A stretch of 7,945 nt of DNA from Acidimicrobiia bacterium (GCA_030598025.1 JAUVQS010000065.1:1-7945), one strand, 5' to 3'; counted from the first letter of the stretch, positions 1-7,391 are shown. Translations and numbers: made by a program. The notes: a model not told the origin generated them from the letters alone.

Positions 1-224
1 GCCAGAGCGCGGGCGCCACCCTCCTGGATCGTCGGTCCGTCCATCAGAGGATCCGAGTAGGGGATGCCGACTTCGAACCCGTCCGCTCCGGCCGCCGCCA
101 TTGCCTCGAACATCTCGACGGAGTGGCCGGGATCCGGCAGACCGGCGGTCATGAACGGCAACAAGGCGGTGCTCTGTTGCGTCCGGCGGCCGGCGAACAT
201 GGATCTCAACTGCTCGGCGCTCAC
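1..224 (-). CDS. trpA: Tryptophan synthase alpha chain TrpA, 5' part only (cut by window edge)
   Basis: TrpA cleaves indole-3-glycerol phosphate to indole and glyceraldehyde 3-phosphate in the cytoplasm and passes indole through a tunnel to TrpB. Only the first 74 codons are in the window. Residues 21-28 (LLPFMTAG) form the first TIM-barrel strand. The active-site stretch FEVGIPYSDP at 50-59 is followed by MDGPTIQ at 61-67. Glu51 and Asp62 correspond to the catalytic Glu49 and Asp60 of the E. coli enzyme. The start is a GTG at 224-222 whose bases overlap the trpB stop (GTGA, 4 nt), so translation is probably coupled to trpB; I see no good Shine-Dalgarno. An ATG at codon 9 (200-198) is possible but would leave an N-terminus shorter than usual. 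Family assignment is secure; the remaining two thirds lie beyond position 1. Confidence 0.96.
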   Translation of the reverse strand, partial: MSAEQLRSMFAGRRTQQSTALLPFMTAGLPDPGHSVEMFEAMAAAGADGFEVGIPYSDPLMDGPTIQEGGARAL

Positions 225-1390
225 GTCACAAGCTCGGCAATCTGCTGAACATCCTTATCCCCCCGGCCCGAGAGGTTGACCAGCACGGTCTTGCCCTGGA
301 GTTCCGGCGCCGCCTTCTCGATCCAGGCGATGGCGTGGGCCGATTCGAGAGCCGGAATGATCCCTTCGGTCCTGGCCAGCAGTTCCACGCCTCTCAGCGA
401 CTCATCGTCGGTGATCGACACATATCGGGCGAGGCCGAGATCCTGGAAGTAGGCGTGTTCGGGGCCGACCCCCGGGTAGTCGAGTCCGGCGGAGATCGAG
501 TGAGCCTCTTGAACCTGCCCGTCGGAATCCTGCAGCAGGTAGGTCAACGTTCCGTGAATGATGCCAGGTGAGCCTTCGCTCAACGAAGCGCCATGCCGGC
601 CGGTCGAAATGCCCTCACCGGCCGCCTCCACTCCCACGAGATCGAGGCCCATCCCGATGAATGGATAGAACATGCCGATGGCATTCGACCCTCCCCCGAC
701 GCAGGCAACGATCACGTCCGGCAGGTCATCGCCCAACTGCTCCAGCGATTCGTCGCCGATGACACGCTGGAGCTCCCTGACCATCCAGGGGAACGGATGC
801 GGTCCGACGACCGACCCGATTACATAGTGCGAAGTCTCGACCGTACCCACCCAGTCACGCATCGCCTCGTTCACGGCATCCTTCAAAGTTCCGGCACCGC
901 TGGTCACCGGAGTGACCTTCGTTCCGAGCATTTCCATGCGATAGACGTTGAGGGCTTGCCGCTCGATGTCCTTCTCCCCCATGAAGACCTCGCACTCGAG
1001 GCCGAGGAGAGCGGCGGCGGTCGCTACGGCTACACCGTGCTGACCGGCACCCGTCTCGGCGAGGACGCGGGGTTTGCCCATTCGTTTGGCGAGGAGCGTC
1101 TGACCGAGAGCGTTGTTGATCTTGTGGGCTCCGGTGTGAGCGAGATCCTCCCGCTTGAGCAAGATTCGCACGCCCAGTTGGGCGCCGAGACGCTCGGCTT
1201 CGAAGATCGGTGTCGGTCGCCCGACAAAATCGCGCAGCAGGCTATCCAACTCGTTCCGAAACTCCGGGTCCGACCAGGCGGCTTCAAATGCCTGCTCGAG
1301 TTCATCCAGGGCGGGCATCAGGGTCTCGGGAGCGAAACGCCCACCGAAGTCGCCGAAGCGGCCTCGTTCGTCGGGTCGTTCCAGTTTCAT
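221..1390 (-). CDS. trpB: Tryptophan synthase beta chain TrpB
   Basis: TrpB is the PLP enzyme that condenses indole with L-serine to make L-tryptophan, the last pathway step, working in an alpha2-beta2 complex with TrpA. At 389 residues it has the normal length of the TrpB1 type. Visible motifs: the N-terminal GRFGDFGGRFAPETL at 10-24; the PLP-binding Lys90 in HTGAHKINN; catalytic Glu112 in AETGAGQHG; the phosphate-binding GGGSN at 232-236; and Ser374 in NLSGRGDKD, which contacts the PLP pyridine nitrogen. The ATG at 1390-1388 overlaps the trpF stop as ATGA, and a GGGAGG ribosome site lies 10 nt upstream, supporting this start. The stop overlaps the trpA start by 4 nt. All key residues are present, so the enzyme should be active. 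Confidence 0.99.
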   Translation of the reverse strand: MKLERPDERGRFGDFGGRFAPETLMPALDELEQAFEAAWSDPEFRNELDSLLRDFVGRPTPIFEAERLGAQLGVRILLKREDLAHTGAHKINNALGQTLLAKRMGKPRVLAETGAGQHGVAVATAAALLGLECEVFMGEKDIERQALNVYRMEMLGTKVTPVTSGAGTLKDAVNEAMRDWVGTVETSHYVIGSVVGPHPFPWMVRELQRVIGDESLEQLGDDLPDVIVACVGGGSNAIGMFYPFIGMGLDLVGVEAAGEGISTGRHGASLSEGSPGIIHGTLTYLLQDSDGQVQEAHSISAGLDYPGVGPEHAYFQDLGLARYVSITDDESLRGVELLARTEGIIPALESAHAIAWIEKAAPELQGKTVLVNLSGRGDKDVQQIAELVT

Positions 1391-1983
1391 GTCTGCTTGG
1401 CCTCCCTCACGAACCTGCGGATGAGTTCAGGGTCTTTTCTACCGGGCGTAGACTCTAGGCCGGATGAAGCGTCGACGCCCCATGGGGAAACCTCTGCGAT
1501 TGCCTGCGCCACATTGTCCGGCCGCAATCCCCCGGCCAGGACGAAATCGCGCTGCACACCGTCGATCAGGCTCCAATCGAAAGCCGATCCCGTGCCGCCA
1601 TGTCGGGTCGATTCGTAGGTGTCGAGGAGAGGCAGTCGGTCGCCGGCCACGTCGTCCAGGTCGAACCCCGATTGGACCGGCACCGGGTGGAGCACGAGCA
1701 AACCCTCAGCGATCGCCGCGTCGCCTGCTTCTGCCGAGTGCCTTCCGTGCGGCTGGACTCCGGTGGCTCCGGCTTCTTCCACCCACCGCAGCAGTTGATC
1801 GGGAACTGCATCGACCGTGACCAGCACCCGTTCGACCGTCAGGCCTTCTCCCAGCGCGCGAGCCACCTCGGGTGAGACTTGCCGGGGAGACTGTGCGAGA
1901 ACGAACCCAATCGCGTCGGCGCCGGCCTCAATCGCCGCAGCGACATCCTCAGGCCGGCTCAATCCGCATACCTTGACCCACAT
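1387..1983 (-). CDS. trpF: Phosphoribosylanthranilate isomerase TrpF
   Basis: TrpF carries out the Amadori rearrangement of N-(5'-phosphoribosyl)anthranilate to CdRP, the TrpC substrate. The protein has 198 residues, the usual size for a monofunctional TIM-barrel PRAI. The catalytic cysteine is Cys6 in VKVCGLS and the catalytic aspartate is Asp121 in LLDTYES. GGTGSAFDW at 129-137, LAGGLRPDNV at 149-158 and GVDASSGLE at 169-177 followed by PGRKD (180-184) are the phosphate-binding and C-terminal signatures. Two normally conserved spots differ: the usual VQLHG reads VQPHG at 76-80, and the usual VGVFVN-like strand reads VLVTVD at 53-58. The start ATG overlaps the trpC stop in TGATG and has no clear Shine-Dalgarno, so translation probably depends on re-initiation after trpC. 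A stand-alone trpF matters if the host is an actinobacterium, many of which use PriA instead. Confidence 0.95.
   Translation of the reverse strand: MWVKVCGLSRPEDVAAAIEAGADAIGFVLAQSPRQVSPEVARALGEGLTVERVLVTVDAVPDQLLRWVEEAGATGVQPHGRHSAEAGDAAIAEGLLVLHPVPVQSGFDLDDVAGDRLPLLDTYESTRHGGTGSAFDWSLIDGVQRDFVLAGGLRPDNVAQAIAEVSPWGVDASSGLESTPGRKDPELIRRFVREAKQT
1401..1406 (-). promoter_or_regulatory. Ribosome binding site for trpB
   Basis: The minus strand reads GGGAGG here, 10 nt before the trpB ATG and inside the last codons of trpF. It is one of the stronger Shine-Dalgarno matches in the window, and it fixes the trpB start at 1390. trpB may therefore be initiated independently as well as by coupling from trpF. 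Confidence 0.6.
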
Positions 1984-2747
1984 CAGAGGCCCGCAGCCAC
2001 AAACCGAGTGAGTAACTCAACCGGGTCATCGGCTCTGACGAGGCTCTCCCCCACCAGCACTGCGTCGAATCCGACGGTTGCCATCCTGGCGACATCATCC
2101 GGAGTGTGAATGCCGCTTTCGGCAACCCGGATAGCCTGATCGCCGATCAGCGGGGCCAGGGCCTCGGCGGTTGCCAGATCCACCTCGAAAGTGCGCAGAT
2201 CACGGTTGTTCACTCCGATGATCGGAGCACCGGCGGACAACGCTCGTTCGGCTTCGATGGCCGAGTGGATTTCGACCAGGGCGGGTAGCCCTGCCTCCGA
2301 CGCCTCGGTCAGCAAGCCGGCCAGGGTGGCGTCATCGAGTATCGCCACGATCAACAGAATGGCATCTGCCCCCATCGCCGCCGATTCCCACACCTGGGCG
2401 GGATGGATGATGAAGTCCTTGCGGAGTGCCGGGAGACCAACGGCGCCACGAACGTCTCGAAGATCGGCGGGCGACCCATCGAAGTAGTCGTGTTCGGTCA
2501 GGACGGAGATCGCCGAAGCCCCTCCCCGCTCGTACAGCAGGGCCTGTCGGGCTGGATCCAGCTCGGCATTCAACGTGCCGCGCGATGGTGACCGGCGTTT
2601 CACCTCGGCGATCACCGAGATCCCCGGCGCGGAGAGCGCGGCGGTGAACGATCGGTCGGCAAGGGTGGCCGCGGATTGATATTCGGCCTGGCGAGCGATT
2701 ATCCCGGGGAGTCGCCGTTCGGTGGCGGCGACGATCTTGTCGAGCAT
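1983..2747 (-). CDS. trpC: Indole-3-glycerol phosphate synthase TrpC
   Basis: TrpC closes the indole ring by decarboxylating CdRP to indole-3-glycerol phosphate, which feeds TrpA. At 254 residues it is a monofunctional enzyme, not the TrpC-TrpF fusion of enterobacteria. Catalytic and binding residues are all visible: Glu48 and Lys50 in VIAEVKRRSPSRG, Lys110 in LRKDFI, Glu159 in LVEIH, Asn180 in GVNNRDL, and Glu210-Ser211 in VAESGI. The phosphate-binding GFDAVLVGESL lies at 226-236. The ATG is only 6 nt downstream of the histidine kinase stop with no evident Shine-Dalgarno, so expression is probably translationally linked to the kinase. The stop shares one base with the trpF start. Confidence 0.98.
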   Translation of the reverse strand: MLDKIVAATERRLPGIIARQAEYQSAATLADRSFTAALSAPGISVIAEVKRRSPSRGTLNAELDPARQALLYERGGASAISVLTEHDYFDGSPADLRDVRGAVGLPALRKDFIIHPAQVWESAAMGADAILLIVAILDDATLAGLLTEASEAGLPALVEIHSAIEAERALSAGAPIIGVNNRDLRTFEVDLATAEALAPLIGDQAIRVAESGIHTPDDVARMATVGFDAVLVGESLVRADDPVELLTRFVAAGL

Positions 2748-2753
2748 GAGGTT

Positions 2754-4208
2754 CTACATCGTAGAGGCACGGGGCCCGTTCGCAGGCAGCACCACCGTGA
2801 TGGTCGTTCCGGGTTGATCCGGGTCTGATCTGGCCGCGATCGTGCCGTTCAGGGCGGCCACGATCTCGTTCACGATCGAGAGTCCGAGCCCGGATCCCTC
2901 CGGTCGGACCCGGCGGTACTTTCTGGCCACGTAGAACTTCTCGAAGATGTGTGGCAGATCTTCGGCATGGATCCCCGGGCCGGTATCAACAACATCCAGG
3001 CGCACCGACGACGCGTCGACTGCTACTCGCACGGTGACCTGCCCGGTCTCGGGTGTATAGCGAAGGGCGTTCTCGATGAGGTTGGAAGTGATTTGATCCA
3101 GTCGATCCGGATCGATTTCGACGGTGCCGCCCCCGGATCCGTCGAAGCGAAGTGTGACGTGGGCCGCCTCGGCCCGGGTTCGATATGTCTCGACCGTCTC
3201 TCCGAGGTGCGCAACCACGTCGACCGGTTCTCTCCGAATCGAGAACTCACGTGATTCGAGCCGGGCCAGCAGCATCAGGTCTTCGATCAGCCTTCGGAGC
3301 CGGCCGGTCTCCCGATCGAGCACACCGGCGATTCTCTCGATCTCCTCTGGTTCGAGATTCCCCTCTTCGAGCACCTCTACATAGCCGGACACTGTGGTGA
3401 GAGGAGTACGAAGGTCGTGTCCAACGCTCATCAGAAATTCGCGCTCCCTTTGCCTGGTCGCCTCCATCTCATCTGCCATCTGGTTGAAAGAGGTGGCCAG
3501 CTCGGCGATTTCATCCGAACCGTCGATCGGGGCGCGGGCATCGGTGTTTCCCGCCGCCAGCTCTCCGGCCGCCTGGCGAAGATGAGCGAGGCGGCTGACC
3601 AACCACTTCGACATACGGCCCGCCGCCACGGCCGCCACGCCGGCGGCAACGAGCAGCGGCAACACCATCTGCCGAAGGATCGATCCGACCTCGAGTACAT
3701 CCGACTGTCGGATCATGACGGCGGCCAGAATGGTCCCGGTCTGTCCTATCCGGGCCACCGACTGCGCCACCACCTCTACGACCGCCCCGCCCTGGAGATC
3801 GGTCACACGATCCGTCATGGTTCCCCCGGCCAGCACGGAGTCGTAATCGAAGGCCCGGACGACCGCGGCGGGCAGGTTGCCTCCCACTATCCGGTCGTCG
3901 ACTGTCACCGCCACCAGGCGGACTTCAGCCTCCGGTCCCGCTACTCGTCCTGCCTCAAAGAGAACCCGCCGCACGGTCGGTGGTGATTCCCCCGACAACA
4001 GATCGCGGGCCCGTGTGGTGTCGAGGTCGACTCCGTCGGAGACGAGCGCATCCTGAACCAGTTCGACGATTTGTCCGATCTGTCGCTGCATTTCGGTGCG
4101 CGTCTGGGCGCGGACCACCGAAAGGGTGACGAGAGCGCCGACTACACCAACAATCAGGAGAGTCGCGGCCACGGCACCCAGCAGCGACCAGAAGAACCGG
4201 CGCCGCAT
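2754..4208 (-). CDS. Membrane sensor histidine kinase of a two-component system
   Basis: This is an orthodox sensor kinase of 484 residues that should autophosphorylate and pass phosphate to the regulator encoded just upstream. A hydrophobic segment at about 7-33 and a second at about 180-197 bracket an extracytoplasmic region of roughly 145 residues that I cannot assign to a ligand-binding fold. A HAMP linker follows at about 198-250. The H-box is SVGHDLRTPLTTV with phospho-acceptor His264. The ATPase domain has the N-box NLIENALRYTP (376-386), G1 DTGPGI (408-413), F-box IFEKFYV (421-427) and G2 GSGLGLSI (438-445). It begins 3 nt after the regulator stop, and its own stop (ATG TAG) is 6 nt before trpC. 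The signal it senses is unknown; location next to trpC suggests, but does not show, a link to tryptophan supply. Confidence 0.96.
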   Translation of the reverse strand: MRRRFFWSLLGAVAATLLIVGVVGALVTLSVVRAQTRTEMQRQIGQIVELVQDALVSDGVDLDTTRARDLLSGESPPTVRRVLFEAGRVAGPEAEVRLVAVTVDDRIVGGNLPAAVVRAFDYDSVLAGGTMTDRVTDLQGGAVVEVVAQSVARIGQTGTILAAVMIRQSDVLEVGSILRQMVLPLLVAAGVAAVAAGRMSKWLVSRLAHLRQAAGELAAGNTDARAPIDGSDEIAELATSFNQMADEMEATRQREREFLMSVGHDLRTPLTTVSGYVEVLEEGNLEPEEIERIAGVLDRETGRLRRLIEDLMLLARLESREFSIRREPVDVVAHLGETVETYRTRAEAAHVTLRFDGSGGGTVEIDPDRLDQITSNLIENALRYTPETGQVTVRVAVDASSVRLDVVDTGPGIHAEDLPHIFEKFYVARKYRRVRPEGSGLGLSIVNEIVAALNGTIAARSDPDQPGTTITVVLPANGPRASTM

Positions 4209-4211
4209 CCC

Positions 4212-4886
4212 TCAGCCCGCCTCGATCCGGTAGCCGACTCCCCAGACCGTCTCGATCGGAATCCCCTCCAGCTTCTTGCGGAGTTGCCGGATATGAACGT
4301 CCACTGTGCGGGTTTCGCCGAAGTAGTCGTATCCCCACACGGCCTCCAGAATCTGCGCCCGCGACAACACCAGCCCTTTGTGATCCGCCAGATACCAGAG
4401 CAAGTCGAATTCCTTGGCAGTCGGGCGGACCGGCTCACCATCCGGCGGCCGCACCTCTCGTCTCCCGCTGTCGATCGTCCATCCGGCCACTTCGATGAAA
4501 CGCCGATCGTCAACGCGATCTTGTGAACGCCGCAGAACGGCCTTGACCCTCGCCACCAACTCTCGGGCCGAGAACGGTTTGGTGACGTAGTCGTCTGCGC
4601 CGATCTCGAGCCCGATGATCTTGTCGATCTCGGTGTCGCGGGCCGTCAGCATGATCACCGGAATCTCCGACTTGCCCCTGATGCGCTTGCAGATCTCGAC
4701 GCCGTCCATTCCGGGCAGATTGAGATCGAGCAACACCACCAGCGGCTCCGTCCGCTCGAGCCGTCGCAGACCGTCCTCGCCGGTCAATTCATGGACGACA
4801 CGGAAGCCCTCGCGCTCGAAGACGGTCGTGAGCATCTCCCCGATGCTCTCCTCATCTTCAATCAGCAGGACGGATCCCTTGTTCAT
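4212..4886 (-). CDS. OmpR/PhoB-family response regulator
   Basis: A DNA-binding transcription regulator of 224 residues, the standard size for the family. The receiver domain covers about 5-118: acidic pocket Glu10-Asp11, phospho-acceptor Asp54 in LLDLNLPGMDG, Thr81 in MLTARD, and Lys103 in TKPF. A winged-helix domain follows from about 128 to the end, with FDLLWYLADHKG (160-171), the recognition-helix region TVDVHIRQLRKKL (194-206) and the terminal hairpin WGVGYRIE. GGAG sits 4 nt before the ATG. It is the obvious partner of the kinase 3 nt downstream. A 90-nt gap separates it from ygfZ, enough for its own promoter. It resembles PhoP/RegX3/MtrA-type regulators generally, and I cannot name an ortholog. 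Its targets are not visible from sequence. Confidence 0.96.
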   Translation of the reverse strand: MNKGSVLLIEDEESIGEMLTTVFEREGFRVVHELTGEDGLRRLERTEPLVVLLDLNLPGMDGVEICKRIRGKSEIPVIMLTARDTEIDKIIGLEIGADDYVTKPFSARELVARVKAVLRRSQDRVDDRRFIEVAGWTIDSGRREVRPPDGEPVRPTAKEFDLLWYLADHKGLVLSRAQILEAVWGYDYFGETRTVDVHIRQLRKKLEGIPIETVWGVGYRIEAG

Positions 4887-4955
4887 GCTGCTCCATCATC
4901 GCGGGGATGAACTCCACCGCACGGGTTTTGACGACCGCGTCGCTCCCCATCGTGA

Positions 4956-4971
4956 TTCGAGCTTGTTCGAG
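4956..4971. repeat. Short direct repeat upstream of the response regulator gene
   Basis: The hexamer TTCGAG occurs at 4956-4961 and 4966-4971 with a 10-bp period, about 70 bp before the response regulator start, in the 90-nt gap after ygfZ. OmpR/PhoB-class regulators commonly bind direct repeats spaced about one helical turn, so this could be an autoregulatory site. TTCGAG is, however, frequent elsewhere in the window, so chance is a serious alternative. The rest of the 4887-4976 gap shows no clear -35/-10 pair and no terminator. Confidence 0.2.
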
Positions 4972-4976
4972 AAAGA

Positions 4977-5930
4977 TCAAAGATCGGTGAAATCATCGAG
5001 AGGTAGCGTCTTGACCGTCGCCATCGTCGAGCCTCCGCCCCACTTGATCTCAACCTCGGTCCCCGGCTCCACCTCCCGCCTGACCAGTGCGAGAGCCACC
5101 GGTGCGCGCCGCGTTAGTGATTCGGCCACCGTCCCGACGACGCCTACTGCTCGTTTGCCGGAGAAGATCTCAGAATTGGCGGGCGGCAGCACGTTCTCGC
5201 TTACCACCAATCCGCGCAGGTGGCGGTTGACATGACCACGGCTGTCTATGCGAGCAACGAGTTCCTGACCCAGGTAGCAACCTTTGGTGAATGAAACGCT
5301 GTCGGCCACCAGACCGGATTCTTGCGGGATGGTCGACTCGTCGACGTCTGTCGGCATCTTCGGTTCACCCGCCTCGATCCGCACGGCCGCGGCCGCCTGC
5401 TCGCCGCAACGGACGGCACCAAACTTGATCAGAGAGTCGGGGTCGATGCCGACGAAGAGATAGCGTTCCAGCCCGCCCATCGGGACCCGCGCCACCCACC
5501 CTTCTCCGATGTTCTGCCATCCAGACTCGACGGCAGCACCGGCTCTCTGGAGAACGTCCGCCGCCTCCGGCCCCAACAATTCGAAGACCGGAACCTCGAC
5601 CGGCACGATCTGAACATCAACGCGAATCCGATACCGGGTCAAGTCGGAAATCACCGATTCGGACGACCCCGAATCGGTGATGAGGATCGCCTCTTGCTCT
5701 CCTATCAGAACCCACAACAAGGCCCGGAGCTTGCCCTGGGGGCTGAGGAGAAATGACCGGGCCACCGAACCGGGTGCCGATCCCACATCTTGACTGATCA
5801 GGCCCTGCAGAAAGGAGATGGCGTCCCCTCCCGTAACTCGAACCGCCTCGTGCTGGTTAGAGACCAATCCGGCGCCCTCTCGAATCGCCAGATACTCGGC
5901 GGTCACATCGCCGAACGACGCTTCAGACAT
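4977..5930 (-). CDS. ygfZ: YgfZ/GcvT-family folate-binding protein (iron-sulfur cluster maintenance)
   Basis: YgfZ proteins are paralogs of the glycine-cleavage T protein. They bind tetrahydrofolate and help maintain or assemble certain Fe-S enzymes. The 317-residue protein has the diagnostic motif KGCYLGQE at 216-223 with the conserved Cys218, preceded by RIEAGEPKMPTDVDE (184-198) and IPQESGL, typical of the family. The N-terminal region (about 25-110) with VRVTGGDAISFLQGLISQDV and LLSPQGKLRA matches the usual folate-binding barrel. It is cytoplasmic, with no signal peptide. Its ATG lies inside the last codons of trpE (8-nt overlap), with a GGGAG ribosome site 6 nt upstream, so it is co-expressed with trpE. 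Neither known tryptophan enzyme activity nor a direct trp role is established for this family. True aminomethyltransferase (GcvT) is unlikely given the KGCYxGQE signature. Confidence 0.92.
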   Translation of the reverse strand: MSEASFGDVTAEYLAIREGAGLVSNQHEAVRVTGGDAISFLQGLISQDVGSAPGSVARSFLLSPQGKLRALLWVLIGEQEAILITDSGSSESVISDLTRYRIRVDVQIVPVEVPVFELLGPEAADVLQRAGAAVESGWQNIGEGWVARVPMGGLERYLFVGIDPDSLIKFGAVRCGEQAAAAVRIEAGEPKMPTDVDESTIPQESGLVADSVSFTKGCYLGQELVARIDSRGHVNRHLRGLVVSENVLPPANSEIFSGKRAVGVVGTVAESLTRRAPVALALVRREVEPGTEVEIKWGGGSTMATVKTLPLDDFTDL

Positions 5931-7389
5931 GCTCGGCTCCCGCGATCGCCATCAACGCAGCAGCGGCCTTATCCATGGTCTCGTCGTATTCGGCGGCCGG
6001 GTCGCTGTCGGCGACGAGGCCGGCTCCGGCCTGAACCCAGGCCTTGCCATCGGTGGCGACGACGGTCCGCAGACAGATCGCGGTATCGATGTTGCCAGAG
6101 AAGTCGATGTACCCGACCGCTCCGGCGTAAGGCCCGCGGGCAACGGGTTCGAGCTCATCGATGATCTCCATCGCCCGCACCTTCGGAGCACCGGACACGG
6201 TGCCGTGTGGGAAGGTGGCTCGCAGCACATCCACCGGGCCGAGTCCCGGCCGCAGCCGGCCGGACACGCCGGAGACTATGTGCATGACGTGCGAATAGCG
6301 CTCTATCACCATCAGGTCGTCGACGGAAACTGTGCCGAACTCGCACACTCGTCCGATGTCGTTGCGAGCGAGGTCGATGAGCATCACGTGCTCTGCCCGC
6401 TCTTTGGGATCGGCGAGGAGTTCCTCCGCGAGCTGCTCATCTTCGGCCGGCGTGGCTCCGCGCGGGCGGGTCCCGGCGATCGGCCGCGAGCTAACGACAC
6501 CGTCACGAACCCTGGTCATCAATTCCGGAGACGAGCCGATCACAGTCACGTCCGGATGACGGTGATAGAAGAGATAGGGCGAGGGGTTGATCATCCGCAG
6601 CGCCCGGTAGACGGCGAACGTATCTCCCTCGAAGGGCACTTCCAGGCGCTGGCTGATCACAATCTGAAATGCGTCTCCTCCGAAGATGTACTCCTTAGCT
6701 CGCCGCACGGCATCCTCGAAAGGTCCCCGGTCGAGCGTCGATTCGGCCGCAGGTGGCGCAACATCCCAATCGGCGGCGCGGGGCGTGTACCCCGCTGGTT
6801 GCCCGAGCTTGGCGGCAGCAGCTTCGAGATCGCCGAGAGCCGAATCGTATTGGGCTTCGGGATCATCGCCTACGAAAACGTTCCGAACGAGGATGATTCT
6901 CTGGGCCAGCCGATCAAACGCCGCCAGCGAACCAACAAACTGCCACATCATCTCCGGCAGACCCCGATCGTCCGGCGGCCGATCCGGCAGATTCTCGACA
7001 TAACGAACCGCGTCGTAGCCGAGCCATCCCACTGCCCCGGTGTGAAGAGGAGGCAAGCCGTCGTACTGGGCCGCGGTCAGATTGGAGATGAGTGTCTCGA
7101 GAACCTCGAGAGGGTTCCCGGAGGGGAGTTCAATCCCGGGATCGTCAATGCTCGAGACGCCGTCCCGGGCGGTCAGGGTGTATTCGGGTTTCCAGCCGAC
7201 GAACGACCACCGGGCCCAGCGTTCACCACCCTCAACCGACTCCAGCAGGAAACCCGGGTCGTCACCGACCAGCTTCTCGTAGGCGGTCACCGCCGTCTCG
7301 CGGTCGGCGAGTACTTGCATGGTCACCGGAACGACGGCGTGGTCGGCCGCCAGGTCTAGAAACGTTGAACGATCGGGGAAGACGGCCAT
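5923..7389 (-). CDS. trpE: Anthranilate synthase component I TrpE
   Basis: TrpE converts chorismate plus ammonia to anthranilate, the committed step of tryptophan synthesis, with ammonia supplied by a TrpG amidotransferase not encoded in this window. The 488-residue length is normal for a stand-alone component I. The N-terminal LLES at 48-51 matches the tryptophan feedback-inhibition site. Chorismate-binding motifs follow: PIAGTRPRG (303-311), DPKERAEH (327-334) with LIDLARNDIGRV (337-348), FPHGTVSGAPKVRAMEII (393-410), and the C-terminal QAGAGLVADSDP with EYDE (453-470). It lacks a fused glutamine amidotransferase domain. PabB is the main alternative; the LLES motif and trpCFBA downstream favour TrpE. 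No Shine-Dalgarno precedes the ATG, and a repeat that could form a hairpin ends 2 nt before it. Its stop overlaps ygfZ. Confidence 0.97.
   Translation of the reverse strand: MAVFPDRSTFLDLAADHAVVPVTMQVLADRETAVTAYEKLVGDDPGFLLESVEGGERWARWSFVGWKPEYTLTARDGVSSIDDPGIELPSGNPLEVLETLISNLTAAQYDGLPPLHTGAVGWLGYDAVRYVENLPDRPPDDRGLPEMMWQFVGSLAAFDRLAQRIILVRNVFVGDDPEAQYDSALGDLEAAAAKLGQPAGYTPRAADWDVAPPAAESTLDRGPFEDAVRRAKEYIFGGDAFQIVISQRLEVPFEGDTFAVYRALRMINPSPYLFYHRHPDVTVIGSSPELMTRVRDGVVSSRPIAGTRPRGATPAEDEQLAEELLADPKERAEHVMLIDLARNDIGRVCEFGTVSVDDLMVIERYSHVMHIVSGVSGRLRPGLGPVDVLRATFPHGTVSGAPKVRAMEIIDELEPVARGPYAGAVGYIDFSGNIDTAICLRTVVATDGKAWVQAGAGLVADSDPAAEYDETMDKAAAALMAIAGAEHV
5937..5941 (-). promoter_or_regulatory. 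Ribosome binding site for ygfZ inside trpE
   Basis: The minus strand reads GGGAG, 6 nt before the ygfZ ATG at 5930, within the 3' coding end of trpE. It supports the 8-nt overlap start rather than a later internal methionine. Confidence 0.55.
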
Positions 7390-7391
7390 GG

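Noticed and set aside
593..1618. 341-codon plus-strand open frame opposite trpB and part of trpF
   Set aside because: It spans the junction of two well-supported minus-strand genes, has no recognisable motif, and is explained by codon bias.
4858..4950. 30-codon minus-strand ORF in the ygfZ-regulator gap overlapping the regulator start
   Set aside because: It has no ribosome site and no recognisable features, and short ORFs of this size are common by chance in GC-rich DNA. It is not a leader peptide with Trp codons.
7096..7111. CTCGAG-AAC-CTCGAG repeat inside trpE, possible operator or hairpin
   Set aside because: It encodes Leu-Glu-containing sequence in a normal part of TrpE, and similar Leu-Glu codon repeats occur elsewhere in the window. 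There is no reason to give it a regulatory role.
5818..7359. 513-codon plus-strand open frame opposite trpE, longer than trpE itself
   Set aside because: The minus strand encodes an unmistakable TrpE with all motifs. The antisense translation has no recognisable domain, and long open antisense frames are expected in GC-rich codon-biased genes.
5923..7389. PabB (aminodeoxychorismate synthase) instead of TrpE
   Set aside because: The N-terminal LLES feedback motif and the presence of trpCFBA in the same unit favour TrpE, though dual function cannot be excluded from sequence alone.
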